Shown here: positions 32,906 through 40,942 of the stretch, in pieces
Numbering within the stretch: position 1 is the stretch's first letter
How the letters are laid out: each line of letters begins with the position of its first letter
Program-made: the position numbers and the translations under genes
Notes under the pieces: generated by a model
What the model was told of the DNA's origin: nothing
What the model saw: the letters and a program-made list of their open reading frames with translations, nothing else
The model's database searches: none
From: Curtobacterium sp. SGAir0471
Lineage (GTDB): Bacteria > Actinomycetota > Actinomycetes > Actinomycetales > Microbacteriaceae
Assembly (NCBI RefSeq): GCF_005490985.1
Contig: NZ_CP027869.1
Location: forward strand, 2,666,001 to 2,730,000
Direction: 5' to 3'
DNA length: 64,000 nucleotides

Positions 32906-33984
32906 GCCGCGACCTCCGGCACGACATCGGCGTCGATCCCGAACGCCCGCGGCGACACGCGCGCCGTCCGGTCCGGAGTCGCCCACCACCACGGTGCGCC
33001 GGGCAGCACGAGCACGGCGAGCTCGTCCCCGACCCGTGCCCGCTCGGTGGCGACGGGACGCAGGGAGCGCGCGTCGACGACGACGATGCAGCTCGGCGTG
33101 CTCGCGACCGGCTCGCCGTCCACCAGGCAGTGCACCCACTCGCTGCCCGCCTCGACCCGGACGACGGCTCCGGTCGCCGCGTCACGGATCGCCATCGATC
33201 CGTGGACGAAGGCGACGACGTCGCCGCTGCGCTGGACGTCGAGCACGCGACCGCGGGCGACGACACGCGCGCCCTCGAGCCCGCGGACGAGGTCCTCGAC
33301 CCCGGCCGCGGTCGCGGCGGCGCGACCGGCGCGCAGGGCCCGGTCGACACTCCCCGTGACGCAGCGTCCGGCGAGCACCCCGGCGTCGACCGGGCCGACC
33401 GCGAACGCCGCCCACCCGCCGCTGTGCGACACCGCCTCGCGCCACACGGTCTCCAGGTCGCGGGCATCGGCCGTGTCGACCACGATGCGCAGGCCGCTCG
33501 ACGTCACCGCCGCCGCGGTGACCACCGGCAGCGCGTCGACGAACAGGGACAGCTGGTCGATGCGCGGCGTCGCCCGACCGACCAGGTCGGCGTCGACGAG
33601 CGGCAGGCCCGCCGCGTGCGCCGTGAGCGCCGCCGCCGGCCCGGTGACGCCACCGATCTGCGCGGCGACGACCGCGTCCGCCCGACGGCCGGTCCAGCGC
33701 TCGACGGCGGCGAGCGCGTCGGGCAGCTCACGACCGCTCGGCGTCTTCTCCTCGAGGACCGTGGTGGAGCCGACGAGTCCGACGGCGACCACCGCGCCGA
33801 GACCGGCGTCGACCGGGACGACGGGCACCCCGCCGGTCCCGAGCGCGCGCCGGAGCGCGTGCGCCGTGTGGTCCACCTGGCCGCCACCGCCGCACCCCAG
33901 GAGCGCGGTGCCGCGTGCGAAGTCGTCGACGTCGTCGGCCTGGAGGCCCGTCACGACCCCGTCACGCTGCTCACCACGGTGCAC
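32902..33984 (-). CDS. DUF917 paralogue 3, divergent
   Basis: A 360-residue DUF917 protein (the family of S-methylthiohydantoin desulfurase). The glycine-rich start is TALLGCGGGGQVDHTAHAL, where paralogues 1 and 2 have LGTGGGGDP. The central motif of those two, IE-GG-NS, has become AQIGGVTG. The overall order of segments is otherwise conserved, as in LPLVDADLVGRA. It may be a non-catalytic partner of the other two or have a new role. GTG 33984 has GAGGA 8 nt before it; a shorter start at 33954 is possible. It lies 28 nt after paralogue 2. Confidence 0.82.
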   Translation of the reverse strand: MHRGEQRDGVVTGLQADDVDDFARGTALLGCGGGGQVDHTAHALRRALGTGGVPVVPVDAGLGAVVAVGLVGSTTVLEEKTPSGRELPDALAAVERWTGRRADAVVAAQIGGVTGPAAALTAHAAGLPLVDADLVGRATPRIDQLSLFVDALPVVTAAAVTSSGLRIVVDTADARDLETVWREAVSHSGGWAAFAVGPVDAGVLAGRCVTGSVDRALRAGRAAATAAGVEDLVRGLEGARVVARGRVLDVQRSGDVVAFVHGSMAIRDAATGAVVRVEAGSEWVHCLVDGEPVASTPSCIVVVDARSLRPVATERARVGDELAVLVLPGAPWWWATPDRTARVSPRAFGIDADVVPEVAA

Positions 33985-34012
33985 ACCAGCGATCCTCGCG
34001 CATCGGCGCCGC

Positions 34013-35128
34013 TCAGCGCGGCCCCACCGGGGTGCGCTCGTGCAGCTGCTCGACCGGGACGAAGTCGTCGTCGAGGCCGAAGCACGACGGGCCGAAGACG
34101 GCGAGGGCCTCGGGTGTGCGCATCAGGTCGGGCGTCGACACCCCGATCACCCGGACACGCTGGCCGTAGCGCAGCCGCTCCGTCGTGATCGGTTCGGCGG
34201 TCTCCGCGTCGAGCACGCAGATCAGGTCCGGCACGACGGCGACCAGGCGGCCGTCCCGTCGGGCGACGAGGTTCTCGTTCTGGAAGGCGATCTCCAGCTC
34301 CGAACCGTCGGCACCCTGCACGACCGCGCGACCCTTCGCGAAGCCGTCGAGCGTCCGGCGCTCCACGTCGACGACCTTGCCGTCGAACAGCTCGCGCAGG
34401 TGCGTGTAGACCGTCTGCCCGAACGCCTCGGCGAGTCCCTCGACGGGGTCGCGGTGCTCCTCGCGTGCGCGGCGGATCGCACGCCCGACCGAGAGCGCCA
34501 GGGACAGCGTCCTGGGCACCGCGGTCGCGCGGACCTGACGGCCGGTCATCGCGTACTCGGCGATGTACGCGACGCCGCCGAGCCGGATCGTCACGCCGCG
34601 GGCGAGCCACTCCATCTGCCGGTTGTCGTGCCCGGTGTCGATGACGACGCCGTGGCCGTTCTCGTCGCTGATCGCGAGCGGGGACCCGGGCACCCCGTAC
34701 ACCGAGAACGTCTCCATCTGCAGCTCGGGGAACGCGCGCCCCATGCCGTCCGCGTCGACGACGGGCAGGCCGCCGGTCGCGCCGACGAGCAGCGGGATCA
34801 TCGAGTTGATGCCGCCGCACTCGATCGGCATCGTCGCCGCGGCGGTCCGGCCGAGGTGTGCCTCGAGCCGCCGGAGGGCGCCGAGCGGCTCCGGACCGGC
34901 CGGCAGGCGCTCGAGCACGACGGTCGGGGCGCCCATCTGCGCGGTGGGGATGACGAGGGCGTCGTCCGGCACCTCGGACGGGTCGAGGACCGTCACCGGG
35001 CCGTGCTCCTCGATCGCCGCCTTGACGAGCAGCATCCCGATGAGCGGGTCGCCGCCACCGCCGGTGCCGAGCAGCGCGGCGCCGCGGGCGAGGTCGGGCA
35101 GGTCGTCGACGTCGATGGTCCAGCTCAT
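34013..35128 (-). CDS. DUF917 protein, paralogue 2
   Basis: A 371-residue DUF917 protein. Motifs: AALLGTGGGGDPLIGMLL near residue 17, MGAPTVVLERLP, IECGGINSMIPL, and LPVVDADGMGRAFPELQ. The C-terminal beta domain has PDLICVLDAETAEPITTERLRYG. The family includes a desulfurase acting on S-methyl thiohydantoin and usually accompanies HyuA-like ATPases, so a hydantoin-type ring is the expected substrate. It overlaps paralogue 1 by ATGA. Paralogues 1 and 2 keep all motifs and probably form a complex. Confidence 0.87.
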   Translation of the reverse strand: MSWTIDVDDLPDLARGAALLGTGGGGDPLIGMLLVKAAIEEHGPVTVLDPSEVPDDALVIPTAQMGAPTVVLERLPAGPEPLGALRRLEAHLGRTAAATMPIECGGINSMIPLLVGATGGLPVVDADGMGRAFPELQMETFSVYGVPGSPLAISDENGHGVVIDTGHDNRQMEWLARGVTIRLGGVAYIAEYAMTGRQVRATAVPRTLSLALSVGRAIRRAREEHRDPVEGLAEAFGQTVYTHLRELFDGKVVDVERRTLDGFAKGRAVVQGADGSELEIAFQNENLVARRDGRLVAVVPDLICVLDAETAEPITTERLRYGQRVRVIGVSTPDLMRTPEALAVFGPSCFGLDDDFVPVEQLHERTPVGPR

Positions 35129-36306
35129 GCGTGTTCTCCCTCGCTGACGGTGCCGTCGTGGCGGACCGCCGGGGTGTCGTAGCCGAAGTAGCGGGGTCCG
35201 GCGAGCGCGAGGCCCGCCGGGGTGTGCCAGCGCGGGTCGGCCGGGGCGGTCACGATGCGGATGCGCGCGCCGAACCGCAGTCCCTCGGTGGTGATCGGTT
35301 CGCCGGTCTCGGCGTCCAGGGTGACGATCAGGTCGGGGGTGGTGGTGCGGACCGACCCGGCCACCTCGACCAGGAGGTGCTCGTTCTGGAACCGGAGCAC
35401 GGCCTCCAGGCCGGTGTCGCTGCCGGAGCCCGCGATGCGGGCGGTCCCACGGGCGAAGCCGGTGATGGTCTTCCGTTCGACGTCGGCGACCTTGCCCTCG
35501 AACACGACGGTGCCGCCGAGCACCGCGGTGACGGCGACGACGGGGTCCTCGTTCGCGGCACGGGCGTCGACGAGGGCCTCGCCGATCGCGACGCTGAGCG
35601 ACAGGCTGCCGCGGACGTACGAGCGCTTGAGCTCGGCACCGGACATCGCGTACTGCGCCGTGATCGCCGAGCAGCCCATCTCGACCGTCGCGGTGCGGGC
35701 GAGCCGTTCCGCCCAGCGGTTGTCGACGGCGTCGAAGACGGCGGTGTTGCCCTTCTCGTCGGCGAGTGCCATCGGTGTGGCGCTGATGCCGGAGAGGGTC
35801 GGCAGGACCATCTGGACCTCGGGGAAGGCGCGGCCCATGCCGTCGCCGTCGACGAGCGGCAGGCCGAGCTCGGCCGCGGCGACGATCGGGCTGGTGGAGT
35901 TGACGCCGCCGACCTCGATGCAGGCGACGTGCGTCGGGGTGACACCGAGGTGGGTCGCCAGGCTGCGGATCGCCTCGGCGAACTGCGCGCCGGACGGCAG
36001 CTTCTCCACCATCACGGTCGGGGCGCCGATCATCGCGACGTTGAGCACCACGGCGTCGTCGGGCAGGTCCTCGACCTGCACGACCGGCACCGGGCCGTGC
36101 TCGCGGACCGCGGCCTCGGCGAGCAGGCGGCCGATGTACGGGTCACCACCGCCACCGGTGCCGAGCACGGCGGCGCCGCGGGCCAACGCCGAGCAGTCCG
36201 CACCGATCTCGGTGAGCGGTCGGACGGGAGCCGCACGCGTGGTCGCCGGGACCGCGCTCGGGGCCGCCTCTGTCGCTGGGCTCGTGGCCGTCTCCGTCGT
36301 CGTCAT
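35125..36306 (-). CDS. DUF917 protein, paralogue 1
   Basis: A 393-residue DUF917 protein with a 30-residue Thr/Ala-rich N-terminal extension. Motifs parallel those of paralogue 2: AAVLGTGGGGDPYIGRLL, MIGAPTVMVEKLPSG, IEVGGVNSTSPI, LPLVDGDGMGRAFPEVQ and PDLIVTLDAETGEPITTEGLRFG. It overlaps the HyuA-like gene by ATGA and paralogue 2 by ATGA, so the three are translated as a unit. It probably acts with the HyuA-like ATPase on a cyclic amide. Confidence 0.87.
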   Translation of the reverse strand: MTTTETATSPATEAAPSAVPATTRAAPVRPLTEIGADCSALARGAAVLGTGGGGDPYIGRLLAEAAVREHGPVPVVQVEDLPDDAVVLNVAMIGAPTVMVEKLPSGAQFAEAIRSLATHLGVTPTHVACIEVGGVNSTSPIVAAAELGLPLVDGDGMGRAFPEVQMVLPTLSGISATPMALADEKGNTAVFDAVDNRWAERLARTATVEMGCSAITAQYAMSGAELKRSYVRGSLSLSVAIGEALVDARAANEDPVVAVTAVLGGTVVFEGKVADVERKTITGFARGTARIAGSGSDTGLEAVLRFQNEHLLVEVAGSVRTTTPDLIVTLDAETGEPITTEGLRFGARIRIVTAPADPRWHTPAGLALAGPRYFGYDTPAVRHDGTVSEGEHA

Positions 36307-37859
36307 CGGACCAACGCCCCGAGCGCGAGGTCGCCGACGGCCTTCGCCCGGATCCGGGTGGCGTTGCCGGGCAGGTACGGGATCGGGACCTCGTCGAAGT
36401 CGACGATCGCGACGCTCGACGGGTCGGCACCCGCGGCGACGGCGCGGTCGACCGCTTCCTGCCGGGCCTCGTCGACCACGGCGGAGCGCCGGCCGTCGCT
36501 GATGGCGTAGACCTTGTCGACCTCACCGGAGACCTGGGCGATCGCGGCGCCGATCGCGTTCGCCACGGAGTAGTGCTCGGGACGGTGCACGGTGCCGAGT
36601 CCGGGCAGGGTGTCCGGCAACAGGACGGAGCCGCCGCCGACGGCGACCACGGGCAGCGGGTCCGACGAGGTGCGCATGCGCTCCACGACGTCGGCGACGC
36701 GCTCGGCGATCACCGCGAGGGCCCGCTCGGCGACCTCGGCCGGGACCCCGGCGACGCGCGAGACGTCACCGATCGCACCACGACCTCCGCGGACGGCGAC
36801 GTCGGTCGCGGTCAGGGTGTCACCGCCGAAGACGAGTCCCTCCTCGGTGAGCCGGTAGCCGACCGAGTCCGGGCCGACGAGTGCGCCGTCCTCGCGGATG
36901 CGGGAGCCGCCGCCGATGCCGATCGACAGGACGTCCGGCATCCGGAAGTTCGTGCGGATGCCGGCGACGGCGACCTCGCCGGTGGCCTCGCGCGGGAATC
37001 CGCCGGTCAGCACGCCGACGTCGCTCGTGGTCCCGCCGACGTCGACGACCGCGCAGGTGTCGAAGCCGGACAGCACGGCCGCACCGCGCATCGAGTTCGT
37101 CGGGCCGGAGGCGAAGGTGGCGACCGGGTACCGACGGGCGTACTCGACGTCCATCAGCGTGCCGTCGTTCTGGCTGAGGAACAGGGGCGCGTCGATGCCG
37201 CTGCCGGCGACGGACCCGGACAGGCCGTCGACGATGCGTTCGGCGAGTTCACGCAGCGCGGCGTTGATGATCGTGGCGTTCTCGCGCTCGAGCAGCCCGA
37301 TCCGGCCGATCTCGCTCGAGAGCGAGAACGCGACGCCCGGGCCGAGCTCGGCGGCCATGATCTCCTGTGCCCGCTGCTCGAACTCGTCGTTGATCGGCGA
37401 GAACACCGACGAGATCGCGATCGAGCGGATGCCGGCGGCGCCGATCGCCTCGGCGTGCCGCTTGAGTTCGTCCGGGTCGAGCTCGGAGATGACCCGCCCG
37501 TCGAACTCGTGACCGCCGTGTGCGAGGAACGCCCGGCCCTGCACGGCGCCGACCAGGTGCCCGGGCCAATCGGTGAACGGCGGCAGGGACGCGGTCGCGG
37601 GCAGGCCGAGGCGGACGGCCGCGGTGGGGGCGAGGCCACGCGCCTCGATCAACGCGTTGATGAAGTGGGTCGTGCCGATCATCACGCCGTCGATGTCCGC
37701 CGAGGTGAAGTCGCGCTGCTCGCGCAGGCCGGCCAGGGCGGCGACGATACCCGACGTGACGTCCTGGGTCGTCGACCGCTTCACGGCCGCGGCGACCGTG
37801 CTGCCGTCCATCAGGACGGCGTCCGTGTTCGTGCCGCCGACGTCGATGCCGATGCGCAT
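36303..37859 (-). CDS. HyuA-like hydantoinase/oxoprolinase ATPase
   Basis: A 518-residue protein of the hydantoinase A/oxoprolinase family with an actin-like ATPase fold. The N-terminus is MRIGIDVGGTNTDAVLMDG (phosphate-binding), the second phosphate loop CAVVDVGGTTSDVGVL, and later IGIGGGSRI. At 518 residues it is the short form that accompanies DUF917 proteins; ring-opening HyuA is near 700 and needs HyuB, which is absent. ATP-dependent opening or activation of a hydantoin-like ring is inferred. It starts after GAAGGG and leads the minus-strand operon. Confidence 0.88.
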   Translation of the reverse strand: MRIGIDVGGTNTDAVLMDGSTVAAAVKRSTTQDVTSGIVAALAGLREQRDFTSADIDGVMIGTTHFINALIEARGLAPTAAVRLGLPATASLPPFTDWPGHLVGAVQGRAFLAHGGHEFDGRVISELDPDELKRHAEAIGAAGIRSIAISSVFSPINDEFEQRAQEIMAAELGPGVAFSLSSEIGRIGLLERENATIINAALRELAERIVDGLSGSVAGSGIDAPLFLSQNDGTLMDVEYARRYPVATFASGPTNSMRGAAVLSGFDTCAVVDVGGTTSDVGVLTGGFPREATGEVAVAGIRTNFRMPDVLSIGIGGGSRIREDGALVGPDSVGYRLTEEGLVFGGDTLTATDVAVRGGRGAIGDVSRVAGVPAEVAERALAVIAERVADVVERMRTSSDPLPVVAVGGGSVLLPDTLPGLGTVHRPEHYSVANAIGAAIAQVSGEVDKVYAISDGRRSAVVDEARQEAVDRAVAAGADPSSVAIVDFDEVPIPYLPGNATRIRAKAVGDLALGALVR

Positions 37860-37937
37860 GGGGATCCCTTCGGGGTGGTGCGTGCTGGTGGTGCGTGGTG
37901 GTGGTGCGTGCTCCTGTGGTGCTGGAGCGGGTGTCGG

Positions 37938-37982
37938 GCCGACCGTGCCGTGTCCGGATCAGGGTGCCGCGGCACGGTCGGC
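37938..37982 (-). terminator. 12-bp inverted repeat terminator after the NCS1 permease gene
   Basis: GCCGACCGTGCC (37938-37949) pairs exactly with GGCACGGTCGGC (37971-37982) over a 21-nt loop. It lies 44 nt past the permease stop and before the HyuA-like gene, so it separates the two transcripts. Confidence 0.6.
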
Positions 37983-38025
37983 GACGAGGTGGCGGTCGGC
38001 GAGGGGGGACTGCCGACCGCCGGCT

Positions 38026-39417
38026 TCAGGGGGCCGGCGCGGGGGCGGGCGCGGCCGCCGGGGCCTCGCTCGTCGCGCCGTCACCGACCGCGGCCGGTGC
38101 CTGCTCGGTGCGGCTGACCCCGACCCCACGGACCCACCCGGCCTTGCCGGCGATCACGTAGAGCACGAAGGCGATGACGACCGAGTTGATCGACGGGATG
38201 CCGACGGCCACGAAGTAGCCGACCAGTGCCGCGACCGCCCAGATGACGAGCGTGGCGGGGACCCAGGTCGGGCTGGTCGCCGGCAGGCCCTCGCTCTCGC
38301 TGAGCTCGCGACGCCAGCGCTTCACGACGAAGTACTCGGCGACCATGATCCCGGCGATCGGCGGGAACACGACGCCCAGCACGATGAGGAACGGGGTGAA
38401 CGCGTCGAGGAACCCGACCGCGGCGAGCACCGAGCCGACGACACCGAGCACGAGGGTGACGACACCGCGGTTCACCTTGCGGCCGAACACCACGTCGATG
38501 AAGTTCGTGACGCCGAGGCTCGAGCTGTAGATGTTCCAGTCGTTGATCTTGAACGTGCCGAGCAGGATCACGAGGATGCCGACCCAGCCGACGCTCGAGG
38601 TGATGACCCGGGTGATGTCGGACGACCCGACGGCGTGGGCGAGCAGCACACCCGCGAGCCCGATGACGTACTCCCCCAGGGTGACGCCGAGCGCGGTCTG
38701 CTTGACCACGTCACCGACGGAGCGGTTGAAGCGGGTCATGTCGGGCGTGATGACCGCGCCGACGATGAACCCGCCCGCGACCAGGGTCGTGCCTGCGACG
38801 AAGCTCAGCTCGGGGCCGGCCGGGGCCTTCGCGGCGAGCTCGGCGATCGAGTGCTTGCTCAGCTCGACGACCACCGCCCAGCCGACCAGGATCAGGAACA
38901 GCGGCACGGTGATGTTCGCGAGCCACTGCATCGAGTGGAACCCGCGGAGCACGATCGCGGTGACGAGCAGGCCGAACACGAGCGACCACGCCCACGCGGG
39001 GAGGATCGGCAGGATCGCGACGAGGCCGGCGGCGGAGACGCCCGACTGGATGCCGAACCAGCCGATCAGGCTCAGGCCGATCGCCAGACCGACCAGTGCC
39101 GAACCGGCCTTGCCGAACCCGGTCCACCGCGCGATGACCGACGTGTTGAGGCCCTCGCGCATGCCGATGATGCCGACGAAGACCGACACGATCTCCAGGA
39201 TCACGGCGCCGAGGGTGATCGCCCAGAACGCCTGCCAGAAGCCCATGCCGAACCCGAGGGTGGCGCCGAGCAGGAACTGGGACAGGGCGGAGATCTGCCC
39301 GAAGCGCTGCACGGCGACCTGGAACCAGCCGTAGCGGGCGGAGGCGGGGACACGGGACAGGGAGTGGTCGTCGACGACGACGGACGGGGCTGGTGGTGCT
39401 GACGCTGCACTGGCCAT
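38026..39417 (-). CDS. NCS1-family nucleobase/hydantoin permease
   Basis: A 463-residue membrane transporter of the cytosine/purine/hydantoin (NCS1) family with about twelve helices. Family features are the N-terminal RYGWFQVAVQRFGQISALSQFLLGATLGFGMGFWQAF and GWFGIQSGVSAAG, and the TPDMTRF loop. The C-terminus ends in a Pro/Ala-rich tail. The ATG follows CAGGAG. It is transcribed separately from, but towards, the HyuA/DUF917/PucR operon and probably imports its substrate. Two CGTGCAGGATG repeats upstream are a likely regulator site. Confidence 0.9.
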   Translation of the reverse strand: MASAASAPPAPSVVVDDHSLSRVPASARYGWFQVAVQRFGQISALSQFLLGATLGFGMGFWQAFWAITLGAVILEIVSVFVGIIGMREGLNTSVIARWTGFGKAGSALVGLAIGLSLIGWFGIQSGVSAAGLVAILPILPAWAWSLVFGLLVTAIVLRGFHSMQWLANITVPLFLILVGWAVVVELSKHSIAELAAKAPAGPELSFVAGTTLVAGGFIVGAVITPDMTRFNRSVGDVVKQTALGVTLGEYVIGLAGVLLAHAVGSSDITRVITSSVGWVGILVILLGTFKINDWNIYSSSLGVTNFIDVVFGRKVNRGVVTLVLGVVGSVLAAVGFLDAFTPFLIVLGVVFPPIAGIMVAEYFVVKRWRRELSESEGLPATSPTWVPATLVIWAVAALVGYFVAVGIPSINSVVIAFVLYVIAGKAGWVRGVGVSRTEQAPAAVGDGATSEAPAAAPAPAPAP

Positions 39418-39496
39418 CGGATGCTCCTGGGGGAAGGGGTGCCGGTCGGGGCGACCGGGTTGCGGCAACCGTAGTGACGACCCAGGAGCGGGTGTA

Positions 39497-39538
39497 CGTG
39501 CAGGATGTCGTTACGGGCAGGTGAATCCGTGCAGGATG
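39497..39538. promoter_or_regulatory. Two direct repeats CGTGCAGGATG, 31 bp apart
   Basis: Exact 11-bp repeats at 39497-39507 and 39528-39538, starts 31 bp apart (about three helical turns), 80-121 bp upstream of the permease start. The spacing puts both on one face of the helix, which fits a dimeric activator such as the PucR protein of the cluster. Confidence 0.5.
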
Positions 39539-39607
39539 CACAGGGTCCCGCCTGGGAGCACGACGGCCGCAGACCAGGACCCGGCACGCTCGAACCCCGG
39601 GAACGAC

Positions 39608-39638
39608 GAAGGCCCCGCCGCAGTGCGACGGGGCCTTC
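39608..39638 (-). terminator. Terminator of the tRNA-Arg gene
   Basis: GAAGGCCCCG (39608-39617) pairs exactly with CGGGGCCTTC (39629-39638). It begins 8 nt beyond the tRNA 3' end on the minus strand. Confidence 0.85.
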
Positions 39639-39645
39639 TCAGATG

Positions 39646-39718
39646 TGCGCTCGAAGGGACTCGAACCCCCAACCTTCTGATCCGTAGTCAGATGCTCTAT
39701 CCATTGAGCTACGAGCGC
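39646..39718 (-). tRNA. tRNA-Arg (anticodon ACG)
   Basis: A 73-nt cloverleaf on the minus strand. The acceptor stem GCGCTCG pairs with CGAGCGC, the D-arm has TAGCTCAATGGATAGAGCA, the anticodon stem TCTGA/TCAGA holds loop CTACGGA with anticodon ACG, and the T-arm has GGTTCGAGTCC. CCA is not encoded. A terminator hairpin follows. The ACG anticodon is read as ICG after editing and decodes CGU/CGC/CGA arginine codons. Confidence 0.97.
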
Positions 39719-39830
39719 ATCCGGTCTTCCGACCGATGCTGGCCTTGCGGCCGTGGAAGACTCTACAACAGGTGCGGCGCGGAACGCGAATCGAACCCTG
39801 TCGCACCGAGCCCTCGGCGTGTCGCGGCGC

Positions 39831-40616
39831 TCACACCACGGTCGACTCCTCGTCGAACACCTCGGCCAGGAACACCTGCAGCGCCTGCCACGAGCGACGG
39901 TCGGCGCGCTCCTGGTACTGCGCCCCGTGGTCCGGTGCATCGGTGCCCGGCACGGCGAACGCGTGCATCGCGCCCGAGTAGGTCACGACCTGCCAGTCGA
40001 CCGACGGCACGGCGCGCATCTCGTCCTGCCACTCGGCGACCTTGGTGTCCGGCACCATCGGGTCCGCTCCCCCGGTGAGCACCAGCAGCTTCGCCCGGAT
40101 CGCGGACGCGTCCGACGGCTCGTGCACGATGAGTCCACCGTGGAACGACACCGCACCGACCAGGTCGGCGCCGGTACGGGCGAGTTCGATCGCGCCCGAG
40201 CCACCGAAGCAGTACCCCATCACGACGATGCGGGAGTGGTCGACGTCGGGGTCCTCGCGCAGGCGGTCGAGCCCGGCCGTCAGCCGCGCGCGGAACAGCG
40301 GCAGGTCCTGGTAGTACGAGCCGGCGACCTGTCCAGCGGTGTCGTCGCCGGGGCGGACGCCCTCGCCGTACACGTCGGCGCCGAACGCGACGTAGCCCAG
40401 CCGGGCGAGCATGGTCACCCGGGCCTCGACGTGCTCGTTGACGCCGTGCCAGTCGTGGACCACGAGGACGGCCGGGCGCGGGCCCGACACGGCGTGGTCC
40501 TTCGCCAGGACACCGAGGAGCGCCGTGCCCTCGTGGTCGTAGCGGACGGGCTCGACGCGGACGTCGGAACCGGCGGGAGCGGGGACGGTGGACAGGACGT
40601 CGTCGGTGGTCTTCAC
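39831..40616 (-). CDS. Dienelactone hydrolase-family protein
   Basis: A 261-residue alpha/beta hydrolase. The family triad is visible: Cys136 in GYCFGGSGA, Asp185 in TGGADPMVP and His218 in GAMHAF. The N-terminal motif VVHDWHGVNEH forms the oxyanion region. It is likely cytosolic, acting on lactones or esters; the substrate is unknown and no aromatic ring pathway is nearby. I chose GTG 40616: a -10-like TAGCGT (minus, 40630-40625) ends 8 nt before it, so the transcript is probably leaderless. It is monocistronic, between the tRNA and the repeat-rich spacer downstream of zwf. Confidence 0.88.
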   Translation of the reverse strand: MKTTDDVLSTVPAPAGSDVRVEPVRYDHEGTALLGVLAKDHAVSGPRPAVLVVHDWHGVNEHVEARVTMLARLGYVAFGADVYGEGVRPGDDTAGQVAGSYYQDLPLFRARLTAGLDRLREDPDVDHSRIVVMGYCFGGSGAIELARTGADLVGAVSFHGGLIVHEPSDASAIRAKLLVLTGGADPMVPDTKVAEWQDEMRAVPSVDWQVVTYSGAMHAFAVPGTDAPDHGAQYQERADRRSWQALQVFLAEVFDEESTVV

Positions 40617-40653
40617 GTCACCGGACGCTACGCCGCCGTGCCGTCGTGCCGTC

Positions 40654-40821
40654 GAGACGCCACTCATCTGCCGAGACGCCGCAGCCCCGAGATGCCCTGG
40701 GACACCCCGGGCCGCCTGAGACGCCGCGAACTGCGCGAGACGCCGCCGGATCCGACGGCGTCTCAGCGGGTCGCGGGCGTCTCGCACGCACGCCGGCGTC
40801 TCGCACGCACGCCGCCGTCTC
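40654..40821. repeat. GAGACGCC/GGCGTCTC array, locus 2, mirrored
   Basis: GAGACGCC at 40654, 40673, 40718 and 40737 is followed by the inverse octamer GGCGTCTC at 40757, 40776 and 40795 and the variant GCCGTCTC at 40814. Most steps are exactly 19 bp. The switch of orientation falls on a GGATCC-centred hairpin between 40737 and 40764. No ORF of interest spans it. Confidence 0.85.
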
Positions 40822-40855
40822 GCGGCCACCGCGGTGTCGCCGCGCAACCAGCGGA

Positions 40856-40899
40856 CGGACGGGAGGCGCGTGGCGGGCCCGCCACGCGCCTCCCGTCCG
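40856..40899. repeat. Perfect 44-bp palindrome, copy 7 of the family
   Basis: Two 22-bp arms with no loop, from CGGACGGGAGG to CCTCCCGTCCG. It is identical to the copy at 58951-58994 except for one base. It lies 43 nt beyond the zwf stop codon and probably terminates that transcript. Confidence 0.9.
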
Positions 40900-40942
40900 A
40901 CAGGGCGTCAGCGGACCGACACGGCAGCCCGCCGCGACGGCG

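Noticed and set aside
30764..35182. A 1472-codon open frame on the plus strand
   Set aside because: It is antisense to the lipoprotein, PucR and DUF917 genes; its Arg/Pro-rich product has no domain logic.
40654..40821. CRISPR or insertion-sequence remnant
   Set aside because: The octamer is only 8 bp, intervals are shorter than spacers, and no transposase fragment is visible.
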